A stretch of 64,000 nucleotides of DNA from the NCBI RefSeq assembly GCF_009740285.1, contig NZ_CP046566.1:1856501-1920500 (forward strand), read 5' to 3'. The notes below the pieces were generated by a model, which saw only the letters and a program-made list of their open reading frames with translations, ran no database searches and had not been told where the DNA came from. The translations under genes were made by a program, and so were the position numbers. Each line of letters starts with the position of its first letter. The stretch's first letter is position 1. The stretch is from Phnomibacter ginsenosidimutans. GTDB lineage: Bacteria; Bacteroidota; Bacteroidia; Chitinophagales; Chitinophagaceae. Below are positions 49,704-58,541 of the stretch, piece by piece.

Positions 49704-50885
49704 TTAATTGATTTTCGACAATTTCAATTGGTAAGTGAAACCTTCACCAATCACTTGAACGTTGTAGTCGCCAGAAGCAAGATCTGCAACGTTGATGTCT
49801 TGCTGGTTGATGCCTTTTACAAACTGAGCATTGATTTGGCGAACCATTTTGCCGGTTACATCACGAATGATGATACTGCCTTTGCCAGCGGCATCGGCAT
49901 CTACCACTACTTTGGTTACATTCTTTACAGGGTTAGGAAACAGCTGAACAGGAGTGCTTTTCTTCACATTGTTCAGGTTCTTAACGTTACTGTAGGTCAG
50001 TTCGCCGTTTTTGTCTGTTTGCTTAATGCGATAGTAAACCAGGTTGGCACCCAGTTTTGTAATGCCAGCATCTACTGTTTCGTAAGTGTTGGTGGTTTTG
50101 CCATTTGCTTTGGCATCTACTTTGCCTATTGTTTTAAACACCCGGCCATCTGTACTCCGTTCAATTTCGAAGTAGCGGTTGTTTTCATCGCTTTCTACTG
50201 TCCAGTTGAGTTTGGCATCATCCCCATTTTTCAGGGCGAAGAAAGAGAGGAATTTAACGGGGAGAGAAACAGCTCCAACTCCAACATAGGAACTACACTG
50301 ACTGAAAGCGTCGTTTGGACCTCCGCAATTTGATAAAAGTGGGTCAGAAGCAATATTGCTATAGAACGGGGTGCTATAACCAGAATGTTCGTTACCACCG
50401 GGTGCAATGTAATTGTAGTCGAAGCCTGTACCGCCATTTGTAACGTTCAAAAGTTTTACAAGACTGGTTGCGCCTGGTGCTCCACCGTCAAAGGTTACAG
50501 AGGCTATTGTGACCTCGGTGTTTACTGGGAAGTTTACGCTTCCAGTACTGCCCAAACCATTCCAGGCAAAAACGCTATCTGTTCCAAATTTACTCCGAAG
50601 AACATCTGTAAAGGTTTGGCCAGCGATTGGAGAAGCGATGGAAACTGATATACCAGATAGAGAACTAGGTAACGCGATACAAAGCGTAAGATTACTGCTA
50701 CCAAGAATACCAGATATGGCAGATGCTGAAGTATTTTTGGCTTTAATTAATACCTGATTTTCCTGTGCTGGATTTTTTTCTATGGTGAATTTAATGTTTC
50801 CTGTTTGTGCAATTGTGAATGAGGAAGTGAAAACAATAAAAGCAGGGATTAATGAAAGTAACTTATATGATAATATTTTTTTCAT
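49704..50885 (-). CDS. secreted protein with type IX (T9SS type A) sorting domain
   Basis: A 393-residue secreted protein with a signal peptide (about 1-27). The first 190 residues form a beta-sandwich-like domain (GNIKFTIEKNPAQENQVLIKA ... TEVTIASVTFDGGAPG) whose layout loosely recalls cohesin domains. LPVKFLSFFALKNGDDAKLNWTVESDENNRYFEIERSTDG (about 205-250) is a typical Bacteroidota linker domain. The last about 75 residues are a type A sorting domain starting at VQLFPNPVKN and ending in basic strands (QLKLSKIN). It should be exported by T9SS and attached to the cell surface. It is 51 bases downstream of a gene whose product ends in dockerin-like repeats. Confidence 0.85.
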   Translation of the reverse strand: MKKILSYKLLSLIPAFIVFTSSFTIAQTGNIKFTIEKNPAQENQVLIKAKNTSASAISGILGSSNLTLCIALPSSLSGISVSIASPIAGQTFTDVLRSKFGTDSVFAWNGLGSTGSVNFPVNTEVTIASVTFDGGAPGATSLVKLLNVTNGGTGFDYNYIAPGGNEHSGYSTPFYSNIASDPLLSNCGGPNDAFSQCSSYVGVGAVSLPVKFLSFFALKNGDDAKLNWTVESDENNRYFEIERSTDGRVFKTIGKVDAKANGKTTNTYETVDAGITKLGANLVYYRIKQTDKNGELTYSNVKNLNNVKKSTPVQLFPNPVKNVTKVVVDADAAGKGSIIIRDVTGKMVRQINAQFVKGINQQDINVADLASGDYNVQVIGEGFTYQLKLSKIN

Positions 50886-50936
50886 GACGAGGGAATTAAG
50901 TTTTCGTGTTTGTGAAGAGTTGAGACTTGTAATTTA

Positions 50937-52553
50937 TCAGTTCGGTTTCACTTCTGTACGAATGGTACTTGGGGCACTTGCTAATGGGGTAGAGAGTATA
51001 TAAGAAGCATCGTTCCCTGACCCGCTATATGTAACCCTTCTATTGAAATTTACATCGCCTACTGAATAAATATTATTAAGGTTTCCTGATGCGTTACTTG
51101 AAAGTATTGATGAAAGAATATAAGATGCATCATTACCAGAACCGCTATAAGAAACCCTTGTGTTTTGACTGGAATTACCAGCAAACAACATATTTCTTGA
51201 ACCGTCATTAAAATAACTGCTGTTTGCTGCGCCCATTAATGAAGCTGAAGAAATCGTGGTCAGATTTAGTGTTGACGAAGCCAAAGAAAGAGTTGGCGTA
51301 AATGATGCTGGGTTGGTGTAGATACCAATGTGGTTTCTATGTCTTATGCCTACACTAAAATTACCTGCATCGACATTTTTAAAATAAACCGGACTAACAC
51401 CGTCTATATCTACAATGTCACCATCTCTTTGAATTAATGCAGATCTTGTTTGTAATACAGTATTACCAGATGTTGAATTGTTTCTAAGCTCAAGAAAAAC
51501 CCAGTCTACTATATGGTCATTGGGATTTGCCAAATGGTTCAATACACTACTGTTGATTGATTCAGCGACAAGATTGTTTACATGAGTAAAGTTTGTAGAC
51601 AAAGGAGCTGTTCTATATGGATCAGAGGTAGGAATTAAGTTATTACTACTAGCATTACCAGGAGTTTGTGTTACATCCGTTGACCGTAATGCATCACTCA
51701 TGAGACCAGTACCGCTATTGAACGCTCCCTGCAAAAACACTTTAGGACTAACCAACACAAAACGGTTCATGGCATACAAATCGCCAGTGTTGCCACTCAT
51801 TGGCGCAGTTACAGTGTTTCCGGTGTTGTCTTGGCTGCTGCCCAAGGCCCAGTTGCTACCATCGTAGGTCATGGCACGCATGTCAGCTTCTGTACCCGTT
51901 ACATCAGATGGATCAACGTAAGTACCCACAGTGGTAACCGTTGCGCCAGTGATACCGCTCCGGTTCAAAGACCAATAGTGATTCAGAAAATCAGAGGTGC
52001 GGGGGTGTTTTGCAGGGTGGCCGCCGCTAACTGCACGACCGCCAACAAAAGCGCTGCTATAACTGCCACCAGTCACCTGGAATTGCAATGGCGTAAAATC
52101 GCTACCCAAACCAACAGGCAAAGACACTGTGCCTGCTGCGGTCATTTCTTTACGCAGCTCACCTGTACCATTGGTTTCTACAAATCTACCAGTACCTGCG
52201 CCTGCAAAAGAACCAGCATTGGCCATCGTCAAATTGAAATTGCCTAATTGCAGCTTGCCCGTTGTAAATGTGAGTATGCCATCTACACGACCAGCGCCAG
52301 CCATTACCACGTTGGCCGCATTGTCAATTTCAAGATTGGGAACGCTAAAACCATTGAGGTTTAAGCTTTGGAGTGATGTGCCCTTCATAAGCAGTTTGCC
52401 TGAACCGGAAATGTTGGCACTGGCGGTTACATCGCCTTGTACCGTTACGGTTGCTCCTGCATCAATGAAGAAAGTGGCACCATTTTGTACAACAAGCTGG
52501 GCTTGTGCCGAAAGTGAGAGTAGTGCTACTCCTACTGTGAGTAATTGTTTCAT
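50937..52553 (-). CDS. secreted protein with C-terminal dockerin-like repeats
   Basis: A 538-residue secreted protein. The start at 52553 (MKQLLTVGVALLSLSAQAQ) gives a clean signal peptide. Residues about 20-130 look like a beta-solenoid or filamentous-haemagglutinin-type stretch (VVQNGATFFIDAGATVTVQGD). The middle is beta-rich. The C-terminus has two near-identical copies of a motif ending VxYSGSGNDASYIL, at about 457-480 and 496-520. The second begins GDVNFNRRVTYSG, which resembles the calcium-binding loop plus helix of dockerin-type repeats. No type IX sorting domain is seen. It is upstream of, and probably in one operon with, the T9SS-anchored protein. Confidence 0.75.
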   Translation of the reverse strand: MKQLLTVGVALLSLSAQAQLVVQNGATFFIDAGATVTVQGDVTASANISGSGKLLMKGTSLQSLNLNGFSVPNLEIDNAANVVMAGAGRVDGILTFTTGKLQLGNFNLTMANAGSFAGAGTGRFVETNGTGELRKEMTAAGTVSLPVGLGSDFTPLQFQVTGGSYSSAFVGGRAVSGGHPAKHPRTSDFLNHYWSLNRSGITGATVTTVGTYVDPSDVTGTEADMRAMTYDGSNWALGSSQDNTGNTVTAPMSGNTGDLYAMNRFVLVSPKVFLQGAFNSGTGLMSDALRSTDVTQTPGNASSNNLIPTSDPYRTAPLSTNFTHVNNLVAESINSSVLNHLANPNDHIVDWVFLELRNNSTSGNTVLQTRSALIQRDGDIVDIDGVSPVYFKNVDAGNFSVGIRHRNHIGIYTNPASFTPTLSLASSTLNLTTISSASLMGAANSSYFNDGSRNMLFAGNSSQNTRVSYSGSGNDASYILSSILSSNASGNLNNIYSVGDVNFNRRVTYSGSGNDASYILSTPLASAPSTIRTEVKPN

Positions 52554-52835
52554 AATCAGTCGTTGAGATAATAATTTCATTCTAAAGGTAGTACGTACAA
52601 GTTGAAATGGGAAGCTTTTTAATGAATTGTGTTGAAATGTTTATTAAATGGTACTCCTGAGCCAACAAATGGGATTTGTGTACACAAATATGCAATCATT
52701 ATGCCACTTTACTTATCATGCTAAACAGTGATTTTTTGTAGAATTTATACGTCTTTTTTTCTCATTCCGTCAATATTTAGCGTCTGAGGTTGACCTTTTT
52801 TCTTCACCTTTGCCCACCTAAAAACGGAAGCTCGA

Positions 52836-54054
52836 ATGGCATTAGAAATCAAAGTTCCATCGGTTGGCGAAAGCATTAATGAAGTAACCCTGGTAAAATG
52901 GCTGAAGGCCGACGGCGCCTGGGTAGAACGAGATGAAGTATTGGCTGAACTGGAAAGCGAGAAAGCCACTTTTGAAATCAATGCCGAACAGGCAGGTGTG
53001 CTCAAGCACATTGCCAAAGAAAACGATACCCTGTTGATTGGCGACATTGCCTGCTCTATCGACACTGCCGCTGAGCGGCCTGCCGGTGCGGAAGCGCCAG
53101 CAGCAGCACCAGCCGCGACTAAAGAGGCAGCACCTGCTTGCTACAGCCGAACCTGCAAAACCTGCTGCCGATGTAAAAGCAACACCCGTAGCTGCGGCCA
53201 TCATTGCCGATAAGCAGGTGAATCCAGCCAACGTGGTGCCCTCTGGTGCCAATGGCAAAATCTATAAGCAGGATGTGTTGGCTGCATTGCAAAATCCCGG
53301 ACGTGCTCCGCAAACAGTAGCTTTTGGCCGCAACGACCGCCCCGAAAAAATGAGCAACCTCCGCAAAACGGTCAGCCGCCGTTTGGTGGAAGCCAAGAAT
53401 ACCACGGCCATGCTCACCACGTTCAACGAGGTGGACATGACCCGCATTATGGAACTGCGCAAGTTGTACAAAGACGGATTCTCTAAAACACATGGCGTCA
53501 ACTTGGGCTTCATGAGCTTTTTCACCAAGGCTTGTAGTTACGCCTTGCAAGAATGGCCTGCTGTAAATGCCTATATCGATGGCGATCAGATTATTTACCA
53601 CGACTATTGTGATATTTCCATTGCCGTAAGTGCCCCCAAGGGATTGGTGGTGCCAGTCATCCGCAATGCGGAAAGCCTGAGCATGGCCGACATAGAAACG
53701 AAAGTAGTGGAACTGGCTACCAAGGCCCGTGAAAACAAACTGACCATTGAGGAAATGACCGGTGGCACTTTCACCATTACCAACGGTGGTGTGTTTGGCA
53801 GCCTCATGAGTACGCCCATCATCAATATTCCACAGAGTGCTATTTTGGGCATGCACAAAATTCAGGAACGCCCAATGGCTATCAATGGAAAGGTAGAAAT
53901 CCGCCCCATGATGTACCTGGCACTGAGCTACGATCACCGCATTATCGACGGACGAGAGTCAGTAAGCTTCCTGGTACGGGTAAAAGAGCTACTGGAAAAT
54001 CCCGAGTTGTTGCTGTTTGGCAAAGACCCGGTAAAGACTTTGCTCGAACTCTGA
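52836..54054 (+). CDS. sucB: 2-oxoglutarate dehydrogenase E2 (dihydrolipoyl succinyltransferase), apparent one-base frameshift
   Basis: The E2 core of the 2-oxoglutarate dehydrogenase complex. The lipoyl domain is at the start ([19 protein letters not shown]; lipoyl Lys in [12 protein letters not shown]). An Ala/Pro linker follows, then a peripheral-subunit-binding segment ([20 protein letters not shown]) and the catalytic domain with [23 protein letters not shown] and [16 protein letters not shown] (His and Asp of the active site). The frame is broken in the linker: an extra T in GCTTGC (53138-53139) diverts the first frame to a stop at 53213. Without it the protein is 405 residues, as expected. 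An assembly indel is likely. No E1 gene is adjacent. Confidence 0.9.
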
Positions 54055-54073
54055 TTGAATCATCTTTTCATAC

Positions 54074-54101
54074 AATGCCGGAAGCTCTCCGGCATTTTTT
54101 T
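54074..54101 (+). terminator. terminator between sucB and rsmB
   Basis: A 9-bp perfect stem, AATGCCGGA with TCCGGCATT, and a T run ending just before the rsmB start. Confidence 0.85.
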
Positions 54102-54107
54102 ATATCT

Positions 54108-55259
54108 ATGAGCCGATACCATAGCTACTGGCAAAGCGCCAGCAAAGTGATTGAGAAATATGATGGCAAAACGCCATTGGCCATTCACCTGAAACAGTTT
54201 TTTGCTGCTAACAAACAAATGGGCAGCAAAGACAGAAGAACGGTACAGCAATTGGTATATCAGTTTTACCGATTGGGCAAATGGCCGGAGCCATTGAGTG
54301 TAGCCGATCGCATTTTGCTGGCAGCACAATGCATGCCGGAGCAAAATGAAGCCTGGCTGCAAGGGGTAGAAAAAGTGCCTGCAACAGCAGTTACTGAACA
54401 GTTTACAGAAGAGCAGTGGTTGAATATTTTTCCCAACGAACCTGCTGTGAGCAATGGCATAACTGCAGCAGCGTTAGCACAATCTATGCTCCGTCAACCA
54501 CATTTATTTGTGCGGGTGAGGCCGGGTTTTCAAGGCAAGGTAAAGGCTGCGCTGGAAAAGCATGGCATTGAAGCCGTGTGGCTAAGTAATGAAACAATAC
54601 AACTGCCCAATGGCGCCAAGCTGGATGATGTGTTGAAACTCAATCAACAGGTAGTGGTGCAGGATTACAGCAGCCAGCGAACAGGCCAAATCATTGCGCA
54701 ATACTGGCCATCAAAAGGAGAGAAGCATGTACTGGCATGGGATTGCTGCGCAGCCAGTGGCGGCAAGTCTATCATGCTTTATGATCAGCTGTCGCCGGTT
54801 ACACTTACCGTGTCGGATATCAGGGATAGCATTATCAGCAATTTGAAAGCCCGTTTTGCTGAAGCAGGCATGCGTAACTATCAGGTATTTGTGGCCGATG
54901 TTGCAGCGCCATTGGCAGAGCATTTACACGACAAATTTGATGTAGTGATTGCCGATGTACCCTGCAGTGGCAGTGGCACCTGGGCCCGTACGCCAGAGCA
55001 ATTGTATTTCTTTCAGCCCGGCCAGGAATTGCAGTTTCAACAAAAGCAAAAAGCTATTGCCAGCAATGTACTGCAAGCCATAAAACCTGGTGGCTTATTG
55101 GTGTACATTACCTGTTCGGTATTTGCTGCAGAAAACGAAGCAGTAGTTGAAAGTATTGCCGCAAAACCCGGTATGCAATTGCTGCACAGCGAACTCATCA
55201 ACGGTATCGAACATCAGTCTGATAGCATGTTCATTGCTGTGTTGAGGAAAGGGAAATAG
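54108..55259 (+). CDS. RsmB/NOP-family rRNA cytosine methyltransferase
   Basis: A 383-residue SAM-dependent m5C RNA methyltransferase. The N-terminal helical region resembles the NusB-like part of RsmB. The catalytic domain shows AWDCCAASGGKSIMLYD (motif I), VSDIRDSIISNLKARF, VIADVPCSGSGTWARTPEQ (motif IV, with its cysteine) and LVYITCSVFAAENEAVV (motif VI, with the catalytic cysteine). The start at 54108 (MSRYHSYWQ) follows the terminator of the previous gene. The target (C967-like position in 16S rRNA or another) is not certain. Confidence 0.9.
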   Translation: MSRYHSYWQSASKVIEKYDGKTPLAIHLKQFFAANKQMGSKDRRTVQQLVYQFYRLGKWPEPLSVADRILLAAQCMPEQNEAWLQGVEKVPATAVTEQFTEEQWLNIFPNEPAVSNGITAAALAQSMLRQPHLFVRVRPGFQGKVKAALEKHGIEAVWLSNETIQLPNGAKLDDVLKLNQQVVVQDYSSQRTGQIIAQYWPSKGEKHVLAWDCCAASGGKSIMLYDQLSPVTLTVSDIRDSIISNLKARFAEAGMRNYQVFVADVAAPLAEHLHDKFDVVIADVPCSGSGTWARTPEQLYFFQPGQELQFQQKQKAIASNVLQAIKPGGLLVYITCSVFAAENEAVVESIAAKPGMQLLHSELINGIEHQSDSMFIAVLRKGK

Positions 55260-55315
55260 TGTTTGAAGGTTGGTAGGTTGAAAAGTTGACAAGCAGGTCA
55301 ATCCCCTATGATTTG

Positions 55316-56083
55316 TTAGTTATGGTCGATGTAGGTCAACACGATACGATAGCTGCCGTCTTCCCAATAACCAGCTCTTGAATCGGGCGGGGGCACAGGT
55401 GGCTGCCATACTTTGTGGTCAAAGTTTTTGTATACCAATCCAATGCCTTCTGCATATACTTCAATGCTGTAATTCCACTGTTTGTAAAATGAGGCATTGA
55501 ATGGTCCTTCGGGCAACACCTCATCTCGTTGCAACACTGTAATCGTGTTGGCAAAGGTTTTGCCACCTACGGTAAAAGGTTGCCCTACATTTTGATAGCC
55601 ATATTCCCAATCCGCTAAATATCGAACGGGAGAGTTGATGGAAGTTGCATCAATAAAGCTGTTGCCCTTCCACATAAATCCTTCCTGAATGGGGAAACGC
55701 AACTTCATAAATCGAAGGTTGTTTTCATTCCATTCTACCCAGTCTTCGCCCACAGGCGTGGCCGAAAAAGTATTGTTGGGAATATAAGCACTGGTACCTG
55801 CGAGATTGCTGATACTACGAAAAACCCGCCAGGCTTTTCGGCCGAGGTTATCGGTAATTTCAGCATCATAAGTATCTCTTACCCGATAGCTACGAACCGT
55901 AGTGTCGGCACCAAACTGCGTGAGCAGCGTACTGTCTATTCTGTAGGTGATGTACTTGCCTGCCTGCATGGGAAAGTAATCGGCGAGTGCCGGACTGCTC
56001 ATGTCGATGTTCTTGCTGCCGCAGCTACTGATAGCCATCGAGCCCAGCAAAAACATCAACAATATAAAGCAGTTAGTTTTCAT
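55316..56083 (-). CDS. hypothetical lipoprotein
   Basis: A 255-residue lipoprotein. The start at 56083 gives a signal segment with lipobox AISSC (Cys21); the longer upstream frame overlaps unrelated sequence. The mature protein is beta-rich with a repeated pattern (YFPMQAGKYITYRIDSTLL ... FTVGGKTFANTITVLQRDE ... SIEVYAEGIGLVYKNFDHK). This resembles surface lipoproteins of Bacteroidota that carry a lipocalin-like or calycin fold, but no family is certain. It is convergent with rsmB. Confidence 0.75.
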   Translation of the reverse strand: MKTNCFILLMFLLGSMAISSCGSKNIDMSSPALADYFPMQAGKYITYRIDSTLLTQFGADTTVRSYRVRDTYDAEITDNLGRKAWRVFRSISNLAGTSAYIPNNTFSATPVGEDWVEWNENNLRFMKLRFPIQEGFMWKGNSFIDATSINSPVRYLADWEYGYQNVGQPFTVGGKTFANTITVLQRDEVLPEGPFNASFYKQWNYSIEVYAEGIGLVYKNFDHKVWQPPVPPPDSRAGYWEDGSYRIVLTYIDHN

Positions 56084-56174
56084 GCAGTGAGGTATAAACG
56101 CTGGCACAAGTCTATTTGTTATTGAGCAGCATTTCAAAAATAAAAGATTGCAGCACCGATTGCGTGGCAAGTTA

Positions 56175-57278
56175 TTAATACCGCTGAATAATGCCGCCGC
56201 CAATCACATCGTTGCCTTCATAAAAAACGGCGCTTTGTCCCGGGGCGATGCCTTTTACATCTTCGTAAAAACGCACTTTTATTTTGCCGTCTTCATTGAA
56301 CAATTGACTGATTGCCCCCTGGTCTTTGTAGCGGATTTTGGTAATGGCTTCCATGCCATCGGTTACGCCGTCGTACTTCAGCCAGTTTATTTTTTGCACC
56401 AGCATTTCTGCCCGGTTCAGGTCGGCTTCATCGCCCAGTACCACGGTGTTGGTATCGGGGTCAATATGGGTAACATAGGCGGGTTTGCCCAAGGCAATAT
56501 CCAAGCCTTTGCGTTGGCCGATGGTGTAAAATGGATAGCCTTTATGCTGGCCTAGTTTTTTACCGGTTTTATCTACAAACCAACCGCCGGCTACTTTTTC
56601 TTCCAGCCCGTCGATGCGCCGTTTCAAAAAACCACGGTAGTCGTTGTCGGGCACAAAGCAAATTTCGTAGCTCTCTGCTTTTTTGGCCAGTTCGGGGTAG
56701 CCATAGTCCTCAGCCATCTGGCGTATTTCCGACTTGCGGTAGCTGCCCAATGGCAGCAGGGTACGGCTCAGCAAATCTTGCTGCAGGCCCCACAGTACAT
56801 AGCTCTGGTCTTTTGTTTCATCCAAACCTTTGCTGATGTAATAGCGGCCGTTGGTATGCTGGTGAATGTTGCCATAATGGCCTGTAGCAATGAACTCACA
56901 ATCCAGCGCATCGGCCCGCTTGAGCAGTGCCCGCCATTTGATGTGGGTGTTGCACATCACACAGGGGTTTGGCGTACGGCCCGCCATATATTCCTCCACA
57001 AAGTTTTCGATTACAAAATCGCCAAACTCCTCACGAATGTCGAGGATGAAATGCGGGAAGCCATGCTGCACCGCGGCCATTCTTGCGTCGTTGAAACTGT
57101 CGAGATTGCAGCAGCCGGTTTCTTTTTTACCCTTGGTGCCGGTGCCGCTGCTGGCATAATCCCATGTTTTCATGGTTATGCCTACTACTTCGTAGCCCTG
57201 TTCGTGTAGCATCAGGGCAGTTACTGTACTGTCGATGCCACCACTCATGGCCACCAGTACTTTTCCTTTTTTACTCAT
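56175..57278 (-). CDS. mnmA: tRNA-specific 2-thiouridylase
   Basis: A 367-residue enzyme that thiolates U34 of tRNA-Lys, -Glu and -Gln. The PP-loop is SGGIDS (12-17). The catalytic cysteines are Cys106 (NPCVMCN) and Cys207 (YEICFVPD). The GRTPNPC and GHYGNIH regions, and the C-terminal beta barrel with GQRKGLDIALGKPAYV, are as in E. coli MnmA. A candidate -7 element lies on the minus strand at 57323. Notably a tRNA-Gln(TTG), a typical substrate, is in the same window. Confidence 0.95.
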   Translation of the reverse strand: MSKKGKVLVAMSGGIDSTVTALMLHEQGYEVVGITMKTWDYASSGTGTKGKKETGCCNLDSFNDARMAAVQHGFPHFILDIREEFGDFVIENFVEEYMAGRTPNPCVMCNTHIKWRALLKRADALDCEFIATGHYGNIHQHTNGRYYISKGLDETKDQSYVLWGLQQDLLSRTLLPLGSYRKSEIRQMAEDYGYPELAKKAESYEICFVPDNDYRGFLKRRIDGLEEKVAGGWFVDKTGKKLGQHKGYPFYTIGQRKGLDIALGKPAYVTHIDPDTNTVVLGDEADLNRAEMLVQKINWLKYDGVTDGMEAITKIRYKDQGAISQLFNEDGKIKVRFYEDVKGIAPGQSAVFYEGNDVIGGGIIQRY

Positions 57279-57322
57279 GTTTTAAGCTGTACGAGCCGGG
57301 TTCATAGTCCGGATACAGGCGG

Positions 57323-57330
57323 CAAAAGTA
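57323..57330 (-). promoter_or_regulatory. candidate -7 element of mnmA
   Basis: The minus strand reads TACTTTTG, matching TAnnTTTG, 44 bases upstream of the mnmA start. No matching TTG was found at 20 bases. Confidence 0.4.
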
Positions 57331-57400
57331 GCCATCTGCCTGCAATTGGCATTATCGCATGCCGGAATTAGGACAGGCTTTGCAAACCATCGGGTACCCT

Positions 57401-57841
57401 CTAGAAGTTTACTGCTTCTAAAATAAACTGGTTGGCTGGTCCATCGAAGGTGAACTTACAATACTGCAGCACATCACGGCCAATCACCCCATCATAAGGG
57501 CTTTGGCTGTAATCACCGGCTATCAGGTCGAGGGGCAAACCCTTTTGGCCAAAAATATCGAGGAAGAGAACAGCCCTGTACAAGCCAAGGCTGTGTTTGC
57601 CGCCAACACCATCTACCTCAGCAGGCGCTTCGTACTTGGGCAGTTTGAGTTTTTGCACAATGCTGTAGTCTACCCCGGAAATATTGGAGCCGGTGTCTAC
57701 CAGCAAATTCACTGGAATGTGTGGTTCGTAACCACGGTTGTTTTTGCTGGAAAGGAAGCTCAGTTCGTCGGCATAAATTTCTCCTTTGAACAATGGACCA
57801 TGCCAAAACAGGTTGTGTTGGGATGTAGTAGATGCTTGCAT
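57401..57841 (-). CDS. retropepsin-like aspartic protease domain protein
   Basis: A 146-residue protein with the aspartic protease signature LLVDTGSN (Asp49-Thr-Gly-Ser), followed by a flap-like beta region and YDGVIGRDVLQYCKF, the hydrophobic-Gly-x-(D/N) second motif of retropepsin folds. It is a single-domain form that would act as a dimer. No signal peptide is obvious. Bacterial retropepsin-like proteins (clan AA) are poorly studied, and the substrate is unknown. It is divergent from ssb. Confidence 0.78.
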   Translation of the reverse strand: MQASTTSQHNLFWHGPLFKGEIYADELSFLSSKNNRGYEPHIPVNLLVDTGSNISGVDYSIVQKLKLPKYEAPAEVDGVGGKHSLGLYRAVLFLDIFGQKGLPLDLIAGDYSQSPYDGVIGRDVLQYCKFTFDGPANQFILEAVNF

Positions 57842-58018
57842 AATTGGTTGTACAGTACAAGATACTCAGCCACTTACGCCCATGGATGAATTGTGCAATG
57901 TTTAGGAGGCAAAAGCTAAAAAAACATGCCTCATTGTTGATTTTTACAAGGCGGCTCCCATTAACTTTAATGTTCGCAATACATTATTAGTAAGTTTTTT
58001 AAAAATTCAGGTAAACGT

Positions 58019-58453
58019 ATGATTAAGCTTCAGGCAATTGGCAATCTGGGCAAAGACGCTCAGGTAAATCAGGTAAATGGCAAAAACGTTATCAACTTTA
58101 CTGTAGCCCATACCGAACGCTACCGCGACAGCAGCGGTGGGCAAAAAGAAAAAACCACCTGGGTAGAATGTGCCTACTGGACAGACAGAACTGGTGTTGT
58201 ACCTTATCTGAAACGGGGTGCACAGGTATATGTAGAAGGTACACCTGAAGTTCGCCAGTTTACTCGTACCGATGGTACCGCCGGCGCTACACTTTCATTG
58301 CGGGTGTTGAGCTTGCAGTTGGTGGGTGCCCGTGCCGATCAGCCGGGCAATGGCGGTGGCCATGATGCAGCACCCATGAGCAGTGGCTCACACAGCGCTT
58401 CATCGGCACCAGCTCCCATGGAAAATGATTTGGGTGATGACCTCCCATTTTAA
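58019..58453 (+). CDS. ssb: single-stranded DNA-binding protein
   Basis: A 144-residue SSB. The OB-fold DNA-binding domain covers about 1-105 (NLGKDAQVNQVNGKNVINFTVAHTER; TTWVECAYW). It is followed by a Gly/Ser-rich linker and the acidic C-terminal tip DLGDDLPF that docks partner proteins. It coats ssDNA in replication and repair. A terminator follows at 58475. Confidence 0.95.
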   Translation: MIKLQAIGNLGKDAQVNQVNGKNVINFTVAHTERYRDSSGGQKEKTTWVECAYWTDRTGVVPYLKRGAQVYVEGTPEVRQFTRTDGTAGATLSLRVLSLQLVGARADQPGNGGGHDAAPMSSGSHSASSAPAPMENDLGDDLPF

Positions 58454-58474
58454 AAAAAGGTTCATTATCAATAG

Positions 58475-58506
58475 CAAAACCCTTCCACTTCGGAAGGGTT
58501 TTGTAC
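58475..58506 (+). terminator. terminator after ssb
   Basis: A 12-bp stem, CAAAACCCTTCC with its complement, loop ACTTC, ending in T-rich sequence. Confidence 0.85.
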
Positions 58507-58541
58507 TTTTTGCCGCCTAATACTTTCAATTCGTTTTTGCT

